From assembly GCA_026260175.1 (NCBI GenBank), contig JAKCWW010000004.1:215206-279205 (forward strand): DNA of 64,000 nucleotides, in the 5' to 3' direction. Positions 11,004-23,938 of the stretch are shown piece by piece. The position numbers were made by a program, and so were the translations under genes. The notes under the pieces were generated by a model. That model did not search any database, was not told the origin of the DNA, and worked only from the letters and a program-made list of their open reading frames with translations. The DNA comes from Reticulitermes lucifugus. Taxonomy: Eukaryota > Arthropoda > Insecta > Blattodea > Rhinotermitidae. Position 1 is the first letter of the stretch. Each line of letters begins with the position of its first letter.

Positions 11004-13024
11004 ATTATTAATTTTTAACTTGAGTATTTGCGTTCTTACTATTTATTGAGCTGTGGTAGCTACATATAATGCAACGTCATTTAATATTAAATAATTCGAT
11101 TTTTCCGCTGGAGTTTCAGTTGCTTGTCAGAATAAGTAATTATAATTTTTCCAAACATCCAATAGCCGAATAAATTAATAAATAACTTATATTTTATATT
11201 CTCTTTCAGGTGGGAATAAAACTGTTACCAGCATATCTTATTTAGATAATCTTCACCCTTTAATGTTTTAAGCCTACATTTCTAACGTTTGTGTAGTGGT
11301 AGCAGATTTGCAAATCAAAATAGCTCTACATAGAGGTGTTACGTTGTCTGTCTCATTACAGACACGTGTATGTTTAATCCTCTTGCTTGTTCTGACATGC
11401 ATGTTGTAAGCCTCGTCGGTTCGTTGCTTGCAGGCTTATTAGTGATATCGACGCAACAGATATGTTGAATTAGAGACATCTAGTGAGGCAGTTAATCAAC
11501 GTTATTTCTGATACTGTGTATTGTCACATGTATAAAACCGCATCTCGCAGTTGTTGGTCTACTTGTTGTGTAATTTCAATCTGTAGAAACATCACTGCCA
11601 CTCTCTGTATAGCGTACAATAAAGCGCAAATATTTGTATGTTCTGTCGTTGTTCTCTCACCAAGTGACAAGTAATTCTCGTAAGTACGAATTTGTGTGTC
11701 AAACGACAGCGATTTTTCAAAACAGGCTGCGATTATAGAATAATAGACACGTGCCTATGCGAGTGATAAGGCTATCATTGCAATTTCTACCTTTGCCGAA
11801 GCACTTCTTGTGCTATGAAACTGCCTATGACTTATAATTCTCTCGCGTGTACGTTCAGAAAAATTGCGAGTTCATATTGTCCATGAAGGACTGTAATGCA
11901 CATAAACGTGGATAAACGGAAGGGATACTTCTGAATATCTGAGCTAGAGCTGACAACAGCCAAATTTTCCAGCTGATACGCAACAGGTTTATAGGCCTCA
12001 TAATTTAAAATAAATCGCGGTAAATACCGGGACTACCTCTACCGTGCTTATTGTAGAAAGTAATAGTTTATTTAAATTAATTTTAATTCAGTAAAATACA
12101 GAAAAGCTGACTTGTTTTGTTATCATTTAAAAACAATTTTCGCACTTATGGGAAAAGGCTTTTACATAAGGGAACAAAACTTGTGACTGAAGATTTAGTC
12201 GTAGATTGAAAGAAATCATTAAAACAGAACGAGATGTGTAGGTATATGGTGGTTTCAAATGTTATTAAATTTTTGGTTTTTATAAAAGGCACATAGTTTC
12301 TAACCAGCTGAGCGGCTACCATCTTTGATAAAATACGGTTTTCGATTACTTAATTATACTGTCGTCTTTACCAGCTCTTTCGTGTGCAAATGCTGCCCAT
12401 CGCAAGAAACTTCGACACATCCTCTCTGACTTTTTATCCCACACATGGTGGCAATATCCTTGCATTGTAGTCACTGATTCTACTCTGAAAGCCACATAAC
12501 CCCATAACGTCTTGCACATTTCGTGCAAAGTGTTTGTGCGTGAATGGCTCTAACGCCATCACATTAGTCATAGCACTTCGCGCGAGTTGCACAAAGACTG
12601 TACACTCGAAGATATAAAGTGCATCAAACCGCATCAACTTATCTTCAGAGACTTGTATCGTACTAAGTTTTGTAATAAGAACGATAAATTAAAAACACTG
12701 CACTTCTCGTATTTAAATACGGACACACAACATTTAGAGAGATGAAAGAGAAATTGTTCTGTCTTCCTTTTCTTTAGTTTGCTTTTTTATTCATGTCATG
12801 TAGGCTCAAAGTTTGTACACTTTTATTTGAATCTATGGTCCCCTTTTTTAGAAGAAGAAACAACCGTGGCGATGTTCGTTAGAGGCAATTTGTTGTAGTT
12901 TGGGACACATAATATTGTGCGGGAGAAAGAAGAAAACTTCTTAAGAACTCTTTATTAGGAATAGCTAACAATGTCGTTTCGTCTGCGGATGTATTTCGTA
13001 ATTGACTGTTGTCCAAAGAAACCC
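11004..13024. other. Unannotated A+T-rich stretch
   Basis: Minus-strand frames at 12346-12637 (60-67 codons) overlap each other and resemble no family. No repeats are recognised. Confidence 0.5.
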
Positions 13025-13090
13025 GACTGAGGTAGCAAACGGGAGTATCTGGCTTGTGTTCGGAAGACACCTGTTCAAATTCTGTAGAGT
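13025..13090 (+). mobile_element. Degenerate tRNA-like SINE head
   Basis: The stretch runs GAGGTAGCAAACGGGAGTAT then CTGGCTTGTGTTCGGAAGAC, ACCTGTTCAAATTC. The spacing of an A-box-like and a B-box-like (GTTCAAATTC) element, and the CTTGTGTTCGGAAG core, resemble insect tRNA-derived SINE heads (compare 37.6 kb). The downstream body is not clearly preserved. Confidence 0.4.
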
Positions 13091-15029
13091 CTGACTCTCT
13101 TGACCTTTGGTTCTCCGTTGCTGGTCACACTTCTTTCAGGAAAATGTCAATTTATTTCCTTGCATTAAGCCCCCATCGCAAAGTAATGTTTAGAATTATT
13201 GCTTCCTATTCGGAATGCTCCGAATGGAATATTGAACCTCGACAGTAATTAGCTGACCCGGAGTTTTGCGATTTTCATATTATATTAAAATATAATAATG
13301 AAATATAATATAACACGTCACAATATTTACTTCCACTTTCTTGTAATTTTCTGAATCAGAATAATCCTCTCAATTAAACATAAAAACGTATGAAACCCAC
13401 ATAGCCTCTCCAAGTATGTAGCCTTTCATCATTAAAATAATTTTATCCTATCAATACTTTACTACATAAACTCATCACTTAGTATGTCATCTCAAAGTAA
13501 CTAACCGAGATGTGACGGTAATGATGAATTTACTTTGCATTATTTATGGACTGAAATTCAATATTCTGTAACATTAACCGAATACTGATACAGAGTAATT
13601 ACTTTGTCAAAAATCATACTTCGTTGTATAATTGTCTTCACACACATATTTGTTTAAATTAGGGGGTAATTTTATTGTTTTTACAAGACAACGAAAATAT
13701 TAACTTTCTGCCCATTATAAAAGTAGTCACTTGTCTTCATTCCGTACTGAGATAAAAGTCGTACTCAAATAGAACATGGGGCACAATTATATCCCAACGT
13801 ACACTTACAATTTTTCATTTAATAATACTTCTAAAATTATCACTCTTCACAAGTAAACATAATAATATAATCACAGTACATAACTGGGTTTCTGCCTTAA
13901 TTCTCTTCCACGTCTTTTATAATTTACATTACATTGCATTAGATCTGACAAAACATATATAGCGGCTGGAAATCAAGTCGTAATTACCGACGTAATTCAA
14001 AAACACAGAATTTAAGACTCAAAATTTAGGTTTTGATTTTAATATTAGTAACTGGAACTAAGTTCAAGGGAGCCAGCATGTTATCACTACCTTATTTCAC
14101 ATTTGTCAACTTACAGTACAACAGGTTTAGCTCTGAGTTCTAATTTCAGTGAAAAAAACTTGAAAACGCATGCCAATATAAATATATGCTAGGCTTTGTA
14201 CTCTCCATTCAGTGAAAAATTTAAGCGACAGCTGCTTCTTAATGAATATAAAAAATTGTCTACCAAGATTAGACTTCCAGTTTTCAAATTAGCGAAAAAG
14301 GATTCAGTCATTATTAATTAAAGTTACGCTAAAATATTGGAGAATAATAGGAAATCAGTTCTGATTGAAAGGTTTATTAAACAAACGGGGAGTTACATAC
14401 TGGTATTTAAACAAACCCGTAATAAATTTATTTTACAGATTTTATAAAATTCTGGTTTCAGATAATGTCCTATATGAAGCTAAGCATGTTGCTGCAACTG
14501 GGAAACATGAAAGATTATTTTACATGATATTTTAATGCCTCTATAAAAGTATGAGTACTTGGTAATACGAAGAAAATTTGTGTGAATTTGATCACCTCTT
14601 TAGAACAGCACCTTATAATGATAATGCATGTGATTTTGTTTGTTTTCACATTTTATGCATTACTGATATTCGCATAATGTCCTGGTCGCAGGACAGAAAA
14701 GTCTATATAATTTAAAATAGTATATTTACGATTATAGCATATTGGAGTGTAATATTCTGGACTGAAATTAAAATACTTTGTGTAAACTAAATAATAAAAC
14801 ATAATTTTGCTGAGAGGAATAAAAGTTCCGTGTAATTAAAATAAGTGCTAGTTAAACAAATAGTTCGCACGTCCTCGTCAGGTGCAGCCAGTGTATTTTA
14901 CACGAAGTTGTCACTCGACGTAGACTGTCATGTGTATCTATTCGAAACAACCAACGTTTTAAAAATTATGTTCAAGAGTAAATTTTAATTACAAATTCAC
15001 TATATTCAGTTTGTATATTACCACGTTGT
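13091..15029. other. Unannotated, very A+T-rich stretch
   Basis: Contains an imperfect AT palindrome at about 13277-13313 (alternating ATATAATA motifs). There is no coding signal, and open frames are almost absent between 13.3 and 15.4 kb. Confidence 0.5.
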
Positions 15030-15041
15030 ACTGATAAATTA

Positions 15042-15239
15042 CGGCACTATGGCCCTGGGGTCAACTCAGCCTCTAACAGAAATGAGTACCCGGGATGTCT
15101 CCTGGCGGGTAAAGGCGGCCGATGCGTAGAGTTGACAACCTTGCCACCTTCATGTGCCCATTGTCTACAAATTCTAGGAGCCTCAAGGTCGTGGAGACCT
15201 AAGGGCCTGTTCAGGCCTCTATAGGGATTGCTTTACCTC
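15042..15239 (+). mobile_element. Unclassified SINE-like element with imperfect target-site duplication
   Basis: A 198-bp GC-rich island sits in AT-rich DNA. It starts CGGCACTATGGCCCTGGGGT, includes GGGTAAAGGCGGCCGATGCG and ends CTATAGGGATTGCTTTACCT. Flanks are ACTGATAAATTA (15030-15041) and ACTGATGAAATTA (15240-15252), a duplication differing by one inserted base. No clear Pol III A/B boxes are visible, so it may be a SINE of another origin or the 3' end of a LINE. Orientation is inferred from the flanks only. Confidence 0.6.
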
Positions 15240-15252
15240 ACTGATGAAATTA

Positions 15253-16406
15253 AAATATAAGAAGCCATAAAATACAAATAATTATTTGGAATTATTCTGT
15301 TTTAATTTTCACCCTACATTTTTCGTTTACACAGCACCGTATATTTACAAGTAGTACTGGTTTACCACCAACATGACTGAACACGAAGCTGACACGTAAA
15401 TGAAATGTACAGTTGCCTCTGTATGGTCTGGATGTGGGGTGTAATATGTATGTAGCTAACTTGTATTTTTGGTAACATGCATTTTATTTCTATCAGATAA
15501 AGCGGCTGATGTTATCGATATATTTGATGTGATACGCCTGACATTCGATGATGTAACCGTTCTACATTACGATACGTTATTAGTACTGATACACACAACA
15601 CACATAACCGCTGAGTGCACGAAATTGAATTTAAATTTTCGAAACGACTTAAGTTAAAACAGTAATTTTTCAGAAAAAGGGAATCACCTGTAATGTAATA
15701 AAAATATTTTCGATATACGTAATGATCTCTTTGTATGGGAAAGAACATTGCTTAAGTTTAATTACGTAAATATAATTCTTTTTTTTAGTAATTAGAATAT
15801 ATTGTATAATTTTGTTCCACAATCAAAAGGTAGTGTAGGGAAACTTAGGCTAAAAATACTTTCTGAGACCCTGAAACTGCATAGACTTGCAACTAAGTGC
15901 ACGCTAAGTTAGGTGCTCTGTACAGAGACAGAATGAGCAACGTGGTTGTAGTGTCAGAACCACGATCCTGCAACCCGGTGAGACTCACGATTTGTTTTTG
16001 TCCAGACAAATGCGAAATTAAGCGACAAAATCTTATTCATTGCGTGGCTTAAGAAAGGGTGTAATAAAGTCAAAACTTTTACTTGGAAGAACCGAAAGTT
16101 TAAAATCGTCCCTCTGCTCTAGTGTCTTGCCATGTATTCGTAGGGGCAATGTAGTTGAAGATTAATTATTATTAAAGTCAGAAATTTGACAGAGAAGGTG
16201 ATAATATGCTTGAAAGCCTTGCGAAAGCATTAAGTGCCCACAGTCTTCTTTGATAAAAAAAACGTCACATTTGAACTTGTCCAGCTGGCAAGAGGTATAA
16301 AATTATAATTTGTGTCACATAGGTTAAGAAATTCTTAACTGAAATAGATTTCACACATGCTTATTAAGATTTCTTTTATTGCAAGTAGCTTGATTAAGAG
16401 CTTGTG
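15253..16406. other. Unannotated A+T-rich stretch
   Basis: Nothing is recognised. Short overlapping frames at 15469-15748 on opposite strands look like chance. Confidence 0.5.
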
Positions 16407-16576
16407 TTCGCAGTGCATATTTTATGAGCGAATGGCTCGGTTTGTGATGCATGTATTATGAGCGCACGGCTCGGTTCGCGATGCATATTTTATGAGTGCA
16501 CGGCTCGGTTCGCGATGCATGTTTTGTGAAGGCAAGGCTCGGTTCGCAGTGCTTGTTTAATGAGCGCACGGCTTGG
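16407..16576. repeat. 34-bp tandem repeat array, about 5 units
   Basis: The unit reads TTCGCGATGCATATTTTATG then AGCGCACGGCTCGG. The GGCTCGG/GGCTTGG marker recurs at 16434, 16468, 16502, 16536 and 16570, exactly 34 bases apart each time. Units differ by a few substitutions and there are no length changes. Because 34 is not a multiple of 3, no continuous peptide repeat is encoded. The array is adjacent-unit, so it is not spacer-bearing. Confidence 0.95.
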
Positions 16577-19500
16577 CTCGAGTTGTGGTTGGGGTCCTGA
16601 CAACATCGAAAAGGGGAATATTTAATTGACATTTTATCCACAAAAAGAAGTGTCCCTCGTAAAATTGCCGCTGAACGGAGTGTTCTCTCTGTGGCTTAAT
16701 AAAGTTTTGAGAATTTTCAGAGTCTTCTAAAGTACTACGTAACAATTATGTGTCGTTAGATAATTACACGCAAGTAAAGTCGACAATCTGTATTCAGACT
16801 CTAGCGTTAATTTTAAAGTAACTTCCAATAGACTAATTACTGTAAACATTACAGCATTCCATCAGTGAATACGGTCAGAAAATTTAAATGCCTCGGAAGT
16901 TGTTTACATACAGTTGGCACTGAAATTAAGGAGCTTCTGAGAAGCATAATCAGCTCGAAATATGAATGTAAAAAGTATTCAATTTCAGCTGGAAAGAAAC
17001 TTGGTAGCTCTTTGTTTATTACAGCAGAAATATTTAATTTGAGCTCTCGACACTAAGTTTTACTTAAATAATCCCCTTTCCTCTTAGTAACTTCCTGAGA
17101 TTCATATATCTTTGATCTTCTCACACACTCTATAAATAACAACAAGAAAGTCGAATGCTCCTAAGTAAAATAAACAGATATATTAATATGTAAAATGATA
17201 ATATTTTTTACAGTGTTGGTCTGTAATTCTTTGTGCGCTTGGTATAGGTTTTTTTCTTTATTAATACTCTGTATAAAATTATTTGAAAGTTTTGTATGTT
17301 TTAATAAGCAAACGTGTTACGTAATTTCATTTGGTTAGAACAACAAATCAATTACACAGCCTTCATGTCATTCAGTACATGTCAACTAAACTTTGTTGCT
17401 GATAAGGACTACGGATACAGGATTCGGCTAATGTTAGCCATTCTCAAGCCTATTTCAAACATCAAAGTTAAAACACTCCAGCTGCAGAAAAAAGCTAGAA
17501 AACAATCCCGCGTAAGAAAAATTTTTACAGAATGTCAATTTTTCCCATTTATATAATAGTGGTTGTGTAATTGCGAATACTGCTATACAATACAATATGA
17601 AGCCGCGAAATATTAATTAATATAACTGTAAATGTTACTGTACCTTAGATTTTAAGTGTTTCCATTTTAATTTCACATCATCACGTATTAATTTTCGTCA
17701 CAATTTTATAATTATTTGTAATTGTAAATAAAATTTTAAACGAATGATATATAAATATACAAATATAAAACATGTTGTGTTGTATTAAATGATAAAGTAA
17801 ACTAATTCTTCGAATACGTTACGTCCAATATATGGAATCTTATGGGTCTGGAATATGCTTGAGAATTGGTAATATTGGCTGAAACATGTAGCCGCAGTTC
17901 ATGTCTGTATACAGATTGCTTGATATGTACTTATTGATATAATGGCTGTGTAATTGGTTTTTGTGTCTACTTAGTTGTGTCAATAAATGTAGTGGTATGA
18001 ACCAGACAACTATAACAATAACTTCACCCTTGCCGGTAGAATTGAGCCGTGGTGATGACAGTAAAGAAAATATACTTGCGCAAACGTTTTTAATGCATTC
18101 AATATAGTTTTCTCCGGCGCACAGCCGCGTCAATTCGTTTGAATACAACGTTTAATGCCATTATCGAGCCCCCAACATTCATACGGCTTCATCCAAGTCC
18201 GTACAATTTTGCGAGATGTGGTGTTCTCACAGCGGTGTTGACGAACTGGTATATGACGACGTGTCGACTGGTAAATAGCTATTGACTTCCAGGAGGATTT
18301 TGCTACAATGATCTTCAGGTTCTAAGCAGTCCAGGAATAGTGGGCAGTGCAAGAAAAATGACTAGGACCTGAGAATGGAAGCAGCAAATTCCCCCAAAAA
18401 GATGGCAAATCTTCACCAATCGACACAGTGTCATAAGACAGAAGGCTTGACATCACAATGGCGGCATCAAGTAATGTTATATGTGATACCAATGCTGTGC
18501 AATATGTCTGTGTTATCAGGGTTCCCGCTAGGCGAATTTTCTTTCTGCATCTTGGTTTTCAGGAACGCGAGTAAAGTAGTACGTTCTTATTGGTGGTTTA
18601 TAGTATTACTATAATTAATCAAAAGCTAACTCAGTGGCAATACTCCAAAACAAATGCATCTAATAGAACAGATTGCCTTTGAGCAAAAGCATGAACCAGC
18701 TCCGTACGTAAGGACTTCATGGGGGGGGGATTTTTATGTAGGGACACTTACTTTATGAATTATATCCATCGCCTAATGTTCCTAAAATACAGAATGTTAG
18801 AATAACGTTTCGGACACCGAATCTGCTTCTGTCCTCAGGCTGAAAGCTGGAGAGGAGACACCAATTGGCTCCGTCTAACGGGCCTATCTGAGCAGGTACT
18901 TTCCCTCCTCTTTACTTGAAGAGGGAAACAAATCCATTTTCCGAAATGGTGTGTCTTACTAAATAGTACGTGTGGAATATTAGGCGTTAAATAACAATCC
19001 AGTTGCTAAGTATTCCTAAATGCAGCATAGTATCGTCATAGTTCATTACAGGAAATTTAAACTTCTCGTATTGATAACAATTATTCTTGTAGGATTCACA
19101 AGCCAGTATGAGGAATAATACTATCCACACATCTGATTAAACCACGTAAAAAAGAGAAGTTTGGAAATAGAGGAGATTGCCTGCAGTGCCATTGGAGAAA
19201 ATGGTTTTCTTTGTTTCAGGGAAGTGTTGTGTCTTGCATACAAACTGCGTGACTGGCTGGCTTGCTCATTTCACGTAGCAATTTCACTATCCCATGAGGA
19301 TTAAAAATAAGAAGCTCAGTCCTTTTAAGTGTATGAAGTCTACTTGCAGTTCGTTCGGGACCAGCTCTGCATACGGGAAAAGAGGGAGGTCATGAGCCTA
19401 ATAAGGAGGCAGACAGATGAAGGAGGTAGAAAATAAAAAATATAGGTGTAAAGTAAATAACAAAGAAATAAATTCGCAGAGGCAGCTCTTTTTATCAGTA

Positions 19501-20303
19501 TAGTCAGATTATAACAAGGGTAGTCAATGTTTATAGTCTTCTTGTTTTGTAAGAAAGGATCATTTTCAATATGAGATTATACGTTGCAATTTGGATTGAT
19601 ACAAAATATATAGGAAGTCTCATCAAGCGCCTGCCAGAGAACAGAATGTTATTGTATTGGCTTCTTTTGAAGAAAAATGTTCTATTTTATGTGTCGATAC
19701 CTCAACCATTTCGTAGGTGCCATCCTTACAAGCACAGCGCCCCGTTCATATTTTCACCCTCACTATCCTCTCTCGTCGTCCGCGGTGGGCCTTCTTTGCA
19801 CCCACGACATGCGTGACAGATTTCTCTGAATTATGGGGATGGCTTTATGATTTTCATTTAAAGGTCAGCTCTTAAATACAGTCACAAGTACACCGATATA
19901 AATGTGTAGGTTATATGTATGGAATAATGTTTTTACGTATCTTACCTTCGAATAATTTTTAAAATAACAGTGGCCATCCGTGGTGGGTCTTCTTCTGCCC
20001 CACCTTTAGCCCACTTTCTTTTGGCATACCCTCGTCTTCTCTCCAACATTTTTTTAATTCCTTCAGGCCCTCTATACATCTCGTTTTAAATATTGTTTTC
20101 ATAACAGTTTCCATAATTGTCAGGAGTGAAGGGAAATGGGTGAAACGGAAAGGTCGGAGGGTCAGAGGGTCCTTCCCCATGCTGAAGTTTGGACACAAAA
20201 AAAAAAAGGAAAAATATTGTCTCTTTCTCACGCTGAGGTGGCCTGACTGGGACCCGAATCCAATCAATGTTCTGCGACACCTCACTATTTTATTTCAAGC
20301 AAT
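16577..20303. other. Unannotated stretch
   Basis: A G-run lies at about 18721-18729. GC-richer stretches at 18180-18560 and 19700-20280 hold frames up to 108 codons (19959-20285, minus) that I cannot assign. The latter region is bounded by an A-run at about 20196-20206 and could be part of an unrecognised element. Confidence 0.4.
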
Positions 20304-20372
20304 ATTTTTCTTTCTTAGTCTGACCTCTTCTACCTACTCATTGTAGGTGTAGAGGTTCATTGTTCAGGCAAT
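20304..20372. repeat. Short dispersed repeat shared with 51988-52052
   Basis: TTTCTTTCTTAGTCTGACCT, CTTCTACCTACTCATTGTAG and GTGTAGAGGTTCATTGTTCA match the second copy, which reads TTTCTTTCTTAGCCTGACCT, CTTTTCCTACTCATTGTAAG and GTGTAGAGGGTTGTTGTTTC. About 60 bp are alignable and the parent element is unknown. Confidence 0.7.
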
Positions 20373-20399
20373 GTGCACATCTGCTTTTTGATGAACGTA

Positions 20400-20850
20400 T
20401 GTTGCGGGGTTATCGACAAACGACTAATTGGGCACTTCGTCCTAGGCGGATGTTTACTGGCAGTCTACTACCTGCATTTCCTTCAGAACGAGCTACAAGT
20501 TTCCTCTTCAGGCCACATTAAGCACGTCGCCACCACATGACGGTGCTCCACCATGTCTCAATCAGCAAGTCACAGATTTCTTTAGTTGGCGCTGTGAGAA
20601 CAGTGTGATTAGTCGTACACATACGCATGCCTTACTCCCCATTTTTCAGACTATAACCCCCTTTAATTATGCTTGTAGGAATCTATGCTAGAGTTCTTGT
20701 TTCAGGATACGTCGCACACTCGAATTAAATTCTTGCGGCGCGGCATAGACGGTGCTGCTCTCATAAGGAACAGTCGTAAAAGTGCAAGGCAAGCAACATA
20801 TCCTGTTTTAAAAGAAGCTGCTCTTGCATATCGTCTGTAGGATGTAGTTT
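20400..20850 (+). pseudogene. Degenerate IS630/Tc1-mariner-type transposase, C-terminal half
   Basis: Plus-strand blocks in shifting frames match the family order. At about 20539 DGAPPCLNQQVTDFF corresponds to QQDGAPPHxxxxVRDFL (second catalytic Asp). Near 20620 comes LTPHFSDYNPL*LCL*ES, matching PPRSPDLNPLDFCLWG with two stops. This frame continues as MLEFLFQDTSHTRIKFLRR and GIDGAALIRNSRKSARQATY, then PVLKEAALAYRL, resembling the helical C-terminal region of insect transposases of this type. The upstream N-terminal half is not recognisable. It is clearly non-functional and belongs to a different subfamily from the 3.9-kb fossil, judging by the tail. Confidence 0.7.
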
Positions 20851-22634
20851 CATATAGCAAGTCGCTGAAGTACCTACATCACGTCATAAGTAACGACAAA
20901 CATGATGAGGATACTGCGTACCAATTGTGATAAAGAAGACGTTTATACAATGTTTTTAACTAAAAATAATTTCTTAAATAAGAAAACCAGCTAAAATTTG
21001 CTGACGTTTTGTGTAACATTCTCTACACCATTTCTTATATTTTTGGTCACCTAGTTGACTATGAAAATCTGAATCATCTCCATAACTTGCATCTTACTAA
21101 GTGTTCAGTACAGTAATATTATGTTCTCAGTGACGCCTCAAGTTGGCAAAGTGAACTGCTCCTGTAAGGTGTTTGGATAAAACTCTTACATGTCTTTTGT
21201 TTCCTCCGCGAACTTTGTGTCTCTAGCTTTGCATTTTTCTAATAATAGCAGTTTATATGTTGAAATTATGAAGCTTTGCAATACGTAATATACAGCAAAG
21301 AATTTATTAGAAGCATTCCATTTTATTAAACACCAGATGTTATTGGCTGTTCAATTCATGTCGTAAGACAAATTTTTAAAATATCTGTTACCAAAAAATT
21401 ATAGCAAGTATAAAAGTTCTAAGGTCAAATTTCTTACAAGATAAAAACTTTCGTCTTAGAACATTCAATACTTCTACATTTTGAAGTACGTTTGTCATAA
21501 TATACGCTGTTTTCGTATAACCGGTTCCAATTCTTCTCATCTGAACATTACAGCTGTCAGTCTCGCTCCGCATAGTAGACTGAAATAGAATGATTTTCTG
21601 AACGTTCGACAGACATCCGCCTCGAAATAATTTATTTAATTACACGCCACATTAATAGATTTGCTTGATATTTCTAAAAATAAATTGTTTAAATCAATTT
21701 TAATTTGTTTAGAAGTTAAAATTATCCCTTGATAGGAGTTGAAAGCGTTAAATTAAATGATTTCTGTACTTCCCTTGGAAATCTTAGAGTGTTACATTAT
21801 TTTGACATGTTGAAAACTTCATGCAGATAAGTAATTAGACAATGAGCTGACACGGACTTGACGTCGAGAAAATTAAAATGATTGTGCGAAGGCGCAATTC
21901 ATTTATCCAATTTCCAATTACCTTCTACTTCGGCAAACAAGAGTGTAATTGAAACATCTGTGTTTAATTCAAAATCTCGAAATACGTAACTTAATCAAAA
22001 TTGCATATATGTAAATTATCATTCTAAAACACGTAGTTACTACTACACAATCCATGGTTTAGCAATGTTCATTCCAAGAACTGTGAATCATATAATTCAG
22101 GATTTATAGAACAGTGAAAAACAAACATTCAATTTGATCTTCGCAATTAACAGCTTCATAAATTGGGCTCAAAATAAAACAAGGAAATATTAGAGTAGGA
22201 AATGATCATTCTGGTGTAAATAAAAATAATTTATCTACGACATACGTGTAGGAATTACTTTCTTCAAGAGGTCGAAGGCTGAAGTTCATCTCCATTTAAC
22301 AAGTAAGTGAAACAACGATTCCTACCTCGCAGAGAATGTTATACACCTTCATTAGAAGTACCAACTGACCAATACTGCTTGTAGGAAACATAAATGCATA
22401 TAATGGCAAAATGCAAGGTACTTTAATATCAAGGAAAGTGGTGCGTATGTATACCACTGGGTTGTAAATACTGAACTGAAGACACTTGATAAGAAGTCCT
22501 GTTACGTGTGATATATCATCGTTAATATCTGCGTATTTTCCGATGATGTTAACCGCTTTTATTTCACAGGATTTACACTATGAGAGGAACAAAAAAGTGT
22601 ACAGTAAGTGAATCACTAGTTTTGTACTTCTAAG
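20851..22634. other. Unannotated A+T-rich stretch
   Basis: No repeat or coding signal is seen. Confidence 0.5.
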
Positions 22635-22698
22635 GCTACTACTACTACTACTACTACTATTACTACTACTACTACTACTACTACTGCTACTAGTACTA
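22635..22698. repeat. (ACT)n microsatellite
   Basis: About 20 ACT triplets with three interruptions (ATT, GCT, AGT). Confidence 0.95.
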
Positions 22699-23696
22699 AT
22701 TCAATTAAGCAGTCTTTTTGAAAAGATAATATTAGAGCAGCTTTTCAAGGATTTCCCTGCATTTTACGGCACAGGAGTTTTTACTACAGGGTCTACGACA
22801 GTCCGCCAATATTCCTCATCTTGTATGACATGACTTCAATTTACGTTTACATATGTCATGTTCTTAAGATCTATATTAGTTATAATATTGTCCTTACATT
22901 TGCGCGTGTGCCTCTGAAGCAGTATTTTCGTTTACATTTTACGACTAAAATTCTGTGAATATCCATTTTATGCATGCTAAATCCCCAGCCAATTTTCTCA
23001 ATCGTCGTCTTCACAAAAATCCTTTCGGTCTCTCCCTAGGAAATTCATTCCAGTAGTCTACATACTCAAGCTCTACCTGTAAAGTATAATTAATTATCTG
23101 CTATAAAGGGCCGTGAATTGTTTACCATGTGATTTATTTCTTTGTGGTTTTGCTAACATAATTTTTTATGTTTTCCTCAAACCCTGCATACGAACTACAT
23201 GTACTCATCGTCTACTATATCTACTCTCATAACACGTGACGGAAGTAACAGTTATGAAGGTCTAGGATACGTAATGTTCAGCGCTTTGTTACTTTACCTG
23301 TTTCTCAGCACTTTGCAGTAAAACGCAATATATATATTTCTTCACAGTGAGGATACAATACAAAACAAAAGGCACATAATGTGGCGGTTTTATAAAATAA
23401 TTTTTTTCCGTTCATTATTTCAGAAGACAAAAAGTGCGTAATTAATTCTCACCATTCTAACCTGCTCAATAAATTGCCTAGGACTATCCATTTTTCCGCA
23501 TGTAAGAAATGTGTTAATTATTTGAGGTAATATGTGTAACTTAGCTCCAGACTTATGATTCTCCTATGAATTCACATGCATATTTCTGAAATTACACTGG
23601 CATTAATTTATATAAAGTTACATATCTGTTCTGAAATCATGGGTTTTATTAAGGTGATGAGAGATCCTATTTCGTTTGTTCCACATTTTCTTAACA

Positions 23697-23717
23697 TATA
23701 TATATATATATATATAT
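23697..23717. repeat. (TA)n microsatellite
   Basis: A run of about ten TA dinucleotides. Confidence 0.9.
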
Positions 23718-23832
23718 CCTCCCGACATTTTCTAAGGGTTGCAGTTGTTGAGCCATAATTTATACTTGGCTTTGTTGTGTTTCCTGTCACAGGTGCTGAA
23801 ATACCCCGATGAGGACGTGCGAGGTTAATGTT

Positions 23833-23938
23833 GGGGGGAGGGTAACTGGCGGTCGTTATATGTAGGGGTTAGGGATAAGGCGTCTTCTTTCGTAAGGACA
23901 GTTCTGTATCGTGTAAGGTGGGGGGCGGTGGGGGGGGG
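23833..23938 (+). other. G-rich segment with quadruplex-forming potential
   Basis: Runs of G3-G10 on the plus strand (GGGGGGAGGG at 23833, GGGGTTAGGG at 23864, GGTGGGGGGCGGTGGGG at 23917) satisfy a loose G-quadruplex pattern. The segment is unusual against the AT-rich background. Confidence 0.5.
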
